Positions 34,158-36,571 of a stretch of 36,571 nucleotides of DNA are shown in pieces. The stretch comes from an uncultured Acetobacteraceae bacterium (GTDB lineage Bacteria; Pseudomonadota; Alphaproteobacteria; Acetobacterales; Acetobacteraceae): NCBI GenBank assembly GCA_902805625.1, contig CADCTL010000255.1, positions 1-36,571 on the forward strand, given 5' to 3'. Every line of letters begins with the position of its first letter. The stretch's first letter is position 1. The notes beneath the pieces were generated by a model. The model saw only the letters and a program-made list of their open reading frames with translations, was not told the DNA's origin and searched no databases. Both the position numbers and the translations under genes were made by a program.

Positions 34158-34931
34158 TCATTCGCTCAGGAGGAAGTCCGAAACCGCTCGCGCCGCGCGG
34201 AACGTCGCCGACCTGTCCGGTTGGGCGGGCAATCGTCCAGCCCCGCTGTTCGAGCCGTCGGGGCGAGGCAGCAGGATGCGGCCGCTGTTCCGTTCGATCA
34301 CCGCGTCCCAGCCGTGGCCCGCCCCCGCCGACGCGCGTCCCGAACGCGCGCCCGGTCGTCCGGCGACCAGGGCGGCGCAGGCCCGCGCTTCCGACGCCTC
34401 ATCGGGGTGCAGCACCATCACCCGCGCGCCCGGATCGGGCACCAACGCCCCGTCGCAGACCGGGTAGAGCGCGGCGACGGGCCGGTCCGGCCCGGCGAGC
34501 GCGAGCGCCAGCCTTCCGCCCTTGCCGAAGCCGAGCAGCGCGACGCGGGACGGGTCGAGGCCGAACTCCTCAGCGGCGGACGCGATGGCGGCCTGCGCTT
34601 CCGCGAGGCCGAAGCGCCCGTCATCGTCGGGCCACAACTCCACGACCGTCACGCCGAATAGCGAGAGGTGGTCGAGGTAAGGCCACACGCGGCGCGCGTC
34701 CCAACCCTCGTCGGGCAGCACGAACACCACCGGCAAGGCGTGGTCTTCATGAACCGCCGGGGAGGCGCTGTCGGGCAAGGTGATGTGGGCGTACCCGTGC
34801 CCGACCGGGCGCCACGACAACAACCCGGACGCGGGCGGGGCTTCAACCGCCGGAGCAGGGAGCGCGGACAGGACGCTCGCGGCCGTCAGAAGAGCGGCGA
34901 CGGCCCGGCGGACGGGAAGGAAGCGGCGCAC
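34158..34931 (-). CDS. Secreted alpha/beta-hydrolase-fold protein (dienelactone-hydrolase-like) lacking the nucleophile
   Basis: 257 residues from GTG at 34931, with GGAGGG about 9 bases upstream. A signal peptide is clear: VRRFLPVRRAVAALLTAASV followed by LSALPAPAVEA. The mature part has the hydrolase-fold order: an early strand LPVVFVLPDEGWD, the nucleophile elbow region RVALLGFGKGGRLALALAG, an acidic loop VMVLHPDEASEA and a late histidine GAGHGWDAV. In active relatives the elbow reads G-x-S/C-x-G; here it is G-F-G-K-G, with glycine (residue 136) where Ser or Cys is expected. So it is either a binding protein or an enzyme with an altered mechanism. The function is unknown. It follows the Bug gene on the same strand after about 190 bases. 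Confidence 0.65.
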   Translation of the reverse strand: MRRFLPVRRAVAALLTAASVLSALPAPAVEAPPASGLLSWRPVGHGYAHITLPDSASPAVHEDHALPVVFVLPDEGWDARRVWPYLDHLSLFGVTVVELWPDDDGRFGLAEAQAAIASAAEEFGLDPSRVALLGFGKGGRLALALAGPDRPVAALYPVCDGALVPDPGARVMVLHPDEASEARACAALVAGRPGARSGRASAGAGHGWDAVIERNSGRILLPRPDGSNSGAGRLPAQPDRSATFRAARAVSDFLLSE

Positions 34932-35107
34932 GAGAACGTCCCTCCAGAGCGCGGCGCCGGCCCGGCAGGAGCACCGGCGGCGTGGGCGATGTCGAAGTCG
35001 CTGCCGGGCTCGCCGGGCGGCCCGCAGATGGCCGGCCCGCTTCCCGGCCCCGGTGCGAGTCTCGGCCGATCTCACCTCGCGGACAGACGAACCCTGCCCG
35101 GAAGCGG

Positions 35108-35124
35108 GACCGGCCGGCCCGGTC
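35108..35124 (-). terminator. Short hairpin at the end of the Bug gene
   Basis: GACCGG at 35108-35113 pairs with CCGGTC at 35119-35124 around a 5-base loop, overlapping the stop codon (35123-35125) of the minus-strand Bug gene. No T-run follows. It is a weak candidate; read-through into the downstream hydrolase gene is possible. Confidence 0.3.
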
Positions 35125-36091
35125 AGCTTTCCAGGGTGATGTTGTTGTCGCGGATCACCCGGCCCCACTTCGTGACTTCGCTGTTGAGGAAGCGGCGGCA
35201 GCGCTCTGCGCCGCCGGCCGCCACGTCGGCGCCCTGCTCCTCGATGCGGCCGCGGATGTCGGGCATGGACAACACTTGCTGCACGGCTTCGCCCATCCGC
35301 CGCAGGATCGGCTCCGGCGTGCCGGCGCGCCCGAGCATCGCCCACCAGGTCGGCGCCTCGAAGCCGGCGAAGCCCTGCTGCGCGAAACTCCGGACGCCCG
35401 GCACATGCCGCGTTTCGCCCGCGGTGGTGACGCCGAGCGGACGGAGGGTGCCGGCACGGATGTGCTGGCTGATGATGACGACGTTCGACATGAACAGCGG
35501 CATCTGGCCGGACAAAGCGTCCTGCAAGGCGGGGCCGCCGCCGCGGTAAGGCACGTGCGTCAGCTTGAAATCACCGAGTTGCTGCAACAGCGTGGTGGAG
35601 ACGTGCGCGAGTCCGCCGGTGCCGGAACTGGCGTAGCTGATGGTGTCCGGCGCCTGCTTCGCGGCGGCGACCACGTCTTGGAAGGTCTTCCAGGGCGTGC
35701 TCCGGTGCGCGACCATGGCCAGCGGCCCGGTCGCTACCAGGCTTACCGGAGCGAAGGCCTGCATCAGGCGGTAGGGCAGGTGCATAACCGTCTGGTTGGT
35801 CGCCTCGTTGTCGTAGGCGAGCAGCCATGTGTGGCCGTCCGGCGCGGCGCGCGCCGCTTCGGTCGCGCCCACCGACCCGGAACCGCCGCCCCGGTTCTCG
35901 ATGACGACCGGACGCCCTAGAACCTCCGACAGCTTCGGTTGCACGATCCGGGCCATGGTGTCCGTCGAGCCGCCCGGCGGGAACGGCACGATGATGCGGA
36001 CCGGGCCTTCTGGCCAAGCGCCCTGGGCGCGCAGCACGGAGGGCGCGAAGAGGCCGGCGGCGGTCAACCCTAGAACGTGGCGGCGAAGCAT
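35123..36091 (-). CDS. Bug/TctC-family solute-binding protein (orphan)
   Basis: 322 residues from ATG at 36091, which has GATGAGG about 6 bases upstream; in-frame ATGs at 36112 and 36115 would only add a charged leader before the signal peptide. Signal peptide: MLRRHVLGLTAAGLFAPSVL, cleaved near RAQ. Family segments are VRIIVPFPPGGSTDTMARIV, VVIENRGGGSGSVGATEAA, APDGHTWLLAYDN, LTHVPYRGGGPALQDALSGQ and VPGVRSFAQQGFAGFEAPTW. The ligand is unknown. It stands alone, with no enzyme or TctA/TctB gene beside it, and is preceded by a markedly AT-rich promoter region. It is the fourth Bug gene in 36 kb. Confidence 0.92.
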   Translation of the reverse strand: MLRRHVLGLTAAGLFAPSVLRAQGAWPEGPVRIIVPFPPGGSTDTMARIVQPKLSEVLGRPVVIENRGGGSGSVGATEAARAAPDGHTWLLAYDNEATNQTVMHLPYRLMQAFAPVSLVATGPLAMVAHRSTPWKTFQDVVAAAKQAPDTISYASSGTGGLAHVSTTLLQQLGDFKLTHVPYRGGGPALQDALSGQMPLFMSNVVIISQHIRAGTLRPLGVTTAGETRHVPGVRSFAQQGFAGFEAPTWWAMLGRAGTPEPILRRMGEAVQQVLSMPDIRGRIEEQGADVAAGGAERCRRFLNSEVTKWGRVIRDNNITLES

Positions 36092-36097
36092 CGGAAC

Positions 36098-36165
36098 CTC
36101 ATCGACGAACATCATCAATAAAGTGCCGGTATCGAAATAAAATAGCAACCTTGGATTGCTTATTG
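36098..36165 (-). promoter_or_regulatory. AT-rich promoter region of the Bug gene
   Basis: In a window that is very GC-rich, about 70 bases here are mostly A/T (for example AATAAAGTGCC and GAAATAAAATAGCAACC on the plus strand), as expected of a promoter for the minus-strand gene starting at 36091. Within it GCAATCC-A-AGGTTGC (minus strand, 36148-36162) contains GCAA-N7-TTGC dyad symmetry, compatible with a LysR-type or similar regulator site. No clean -35/-10 pair can be fixed. Confidence 0.4.
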
Positions 36166-36315
36166 GGCCGGATCTCTCCTTCTCTTGATGGAACTTGCGC
36201 GCCGCGCTGAGTCTGCGCACGAGAACAACAAAACCGCCTCGACGCCGTGGGGCTGTCCGACGCTGTGATGTACGCCCGCGCTCGACGCCCGCAGCAGCGA
36301 TCAGACCGCCGACCG

Positions 36316-36571
36316 CTACCCGGCCCCTAGCGCTTTCAGAACCACAGTGTCCGTCAGCAACTCCGGCAGGAGGGCGGGCGGCCCGCCGCCGGCCGGGTAG
36401 AGCAGGTAGAGCGGCACCCCCTCCAGCCCGTGCTGCCGCAGCAGGGCGCCGATGGCGGCGTCGCCGCGCGTCCAATCGCCCTTCAGCCCGGCGACGTTCT
36501 TCGCCGCGAAGGCCGACCGCACCGCGGCGGAGCGCAGCACCAGCCGCTCGTTGGCTTGGCAGGTGATGCAC
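36316..36571 (-). CDS. DsbD-like thiol:disulfide interchange protein, C-terminal fragment
   Basis: The frame enters from beyond the window edge and ends at 36316, giving about 85 residues. It opens with CITCQANERLVL, the CxxC redox site of the C-terminal thioredoxin-like domain of DsbD/ScsB-type proteins. It continues with AGLKGDWTRGDAAIGALLRQ and HGLEGVPLYLLYPAGG, where the cis-proline (GVP) and 'LLRQHGLEGVPLYLLY' pattern are diagnostic. DsbD carries electrons from cytoplasmic thioredoxin across the membrane to periplasmic proteins; only this periplasmic end is seen. A start at 36540 would be a false internal one, since the CxxC lies upstream of it. Confidence 0.85.
   Translation of the reverse strand, partial: CITCQANERLVLRSAAVRSAFAAKNVAGLKGDWTRGDAAIGALLRQHGLEGVPLYLLYPAGGGPPALLPELLTDTVVLKALGAG

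Overview
The window is very GC-rich DNA with short intergenic gaps, many GTGA/ATGA stop-start overlaps and common GTG or TTG starts. The gene content (helicase - S4 protein - FdxA - CarD; plsC - miaB - phoH - ybeY - corC) and the abundance of stand-alone TctC/Bug periplasmic binding proteins point to an alphaproteobacterium of the Rhodospirillales/Acetobacterales type (Roseomonas-like). This is inferred from gene families and order; no rRNA or tRNA gene is present to confirm it.

Left end (1-5.7 kb): the edge of an IS701-type insertion sequence (transposase N-terminus, 1-131) is followed by about 0.6 kb without a convincing gene and a small lipoprotein gene. A tightly coupled minus-strand trio follows: a LicC-like nucleotidyltransferase, a fatty acyl-AMP ligase and an NAD-dependent epimerase/reductase. 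The trio resembles part of the bacterial ceramide (sphingolipid) gene set. A YciE/YciF-type ferritin-like gene follows.

Centre-left (5.9-16.9 kb): ten co-directional plus-strand genes encode a YbdK-type carboxylate-amine ligase, a TSUP permease, a family-1 solute-binding protein, a PhyH-type dioxygenase, a cytochrome P450, a Bug protein, a TauD-fold dioxygenase, a second Bug protein, a NodB-fold deacetylase/imidase and a family-5 solute-binding protein. From 7.9 kb on it looks like one catabolic operon, with three oxygenases, one C-N hydrolase and four different periplasmic binding proteins but no matching ABC or TTT permease. A minus-strand pair (ketopantoate-reductase-like enzyme, then another Bug protein) converges on it with directly abutting stop codons. 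An MFS permease gene closes the block.

Centre-right (20.2-28.7 kb): housekeeping and stress genes. These are a Suv3-like RNA helicase with a disordered Arg/Gly/Pro-rich tail, an Hsp15-like S4 protein, the 7Fe ferredoxin FdxA, and a CarD regulator carrying a 277-residue Lys/Ala/Pro-rich, histone-H1-like N-terminal extension. A convergent minus-strand pair follows: a zinc alcohol dehydrogenase overlapping endonuclease III. Then comes a vapBC toxin-antitoxin pair with a paired palindromic operator, and a small HTH-like hypothetical gene.

Right end (28.7-36.6 kb): the minus-strand RNA/envelope operon plsC, miaB, phoH, ybeY, corC. Upstream of it lie a secreted alpha/beta-hydrolase-fold protein whose nucleophile position is glycine, a fourth orphan Bug protein behind an unusually AT-rich promoter region, and the C-terminal end of a DsbD-like protein cut by the window edge. 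No CRISPR array, rRNA, tRNA or prophage was seen.
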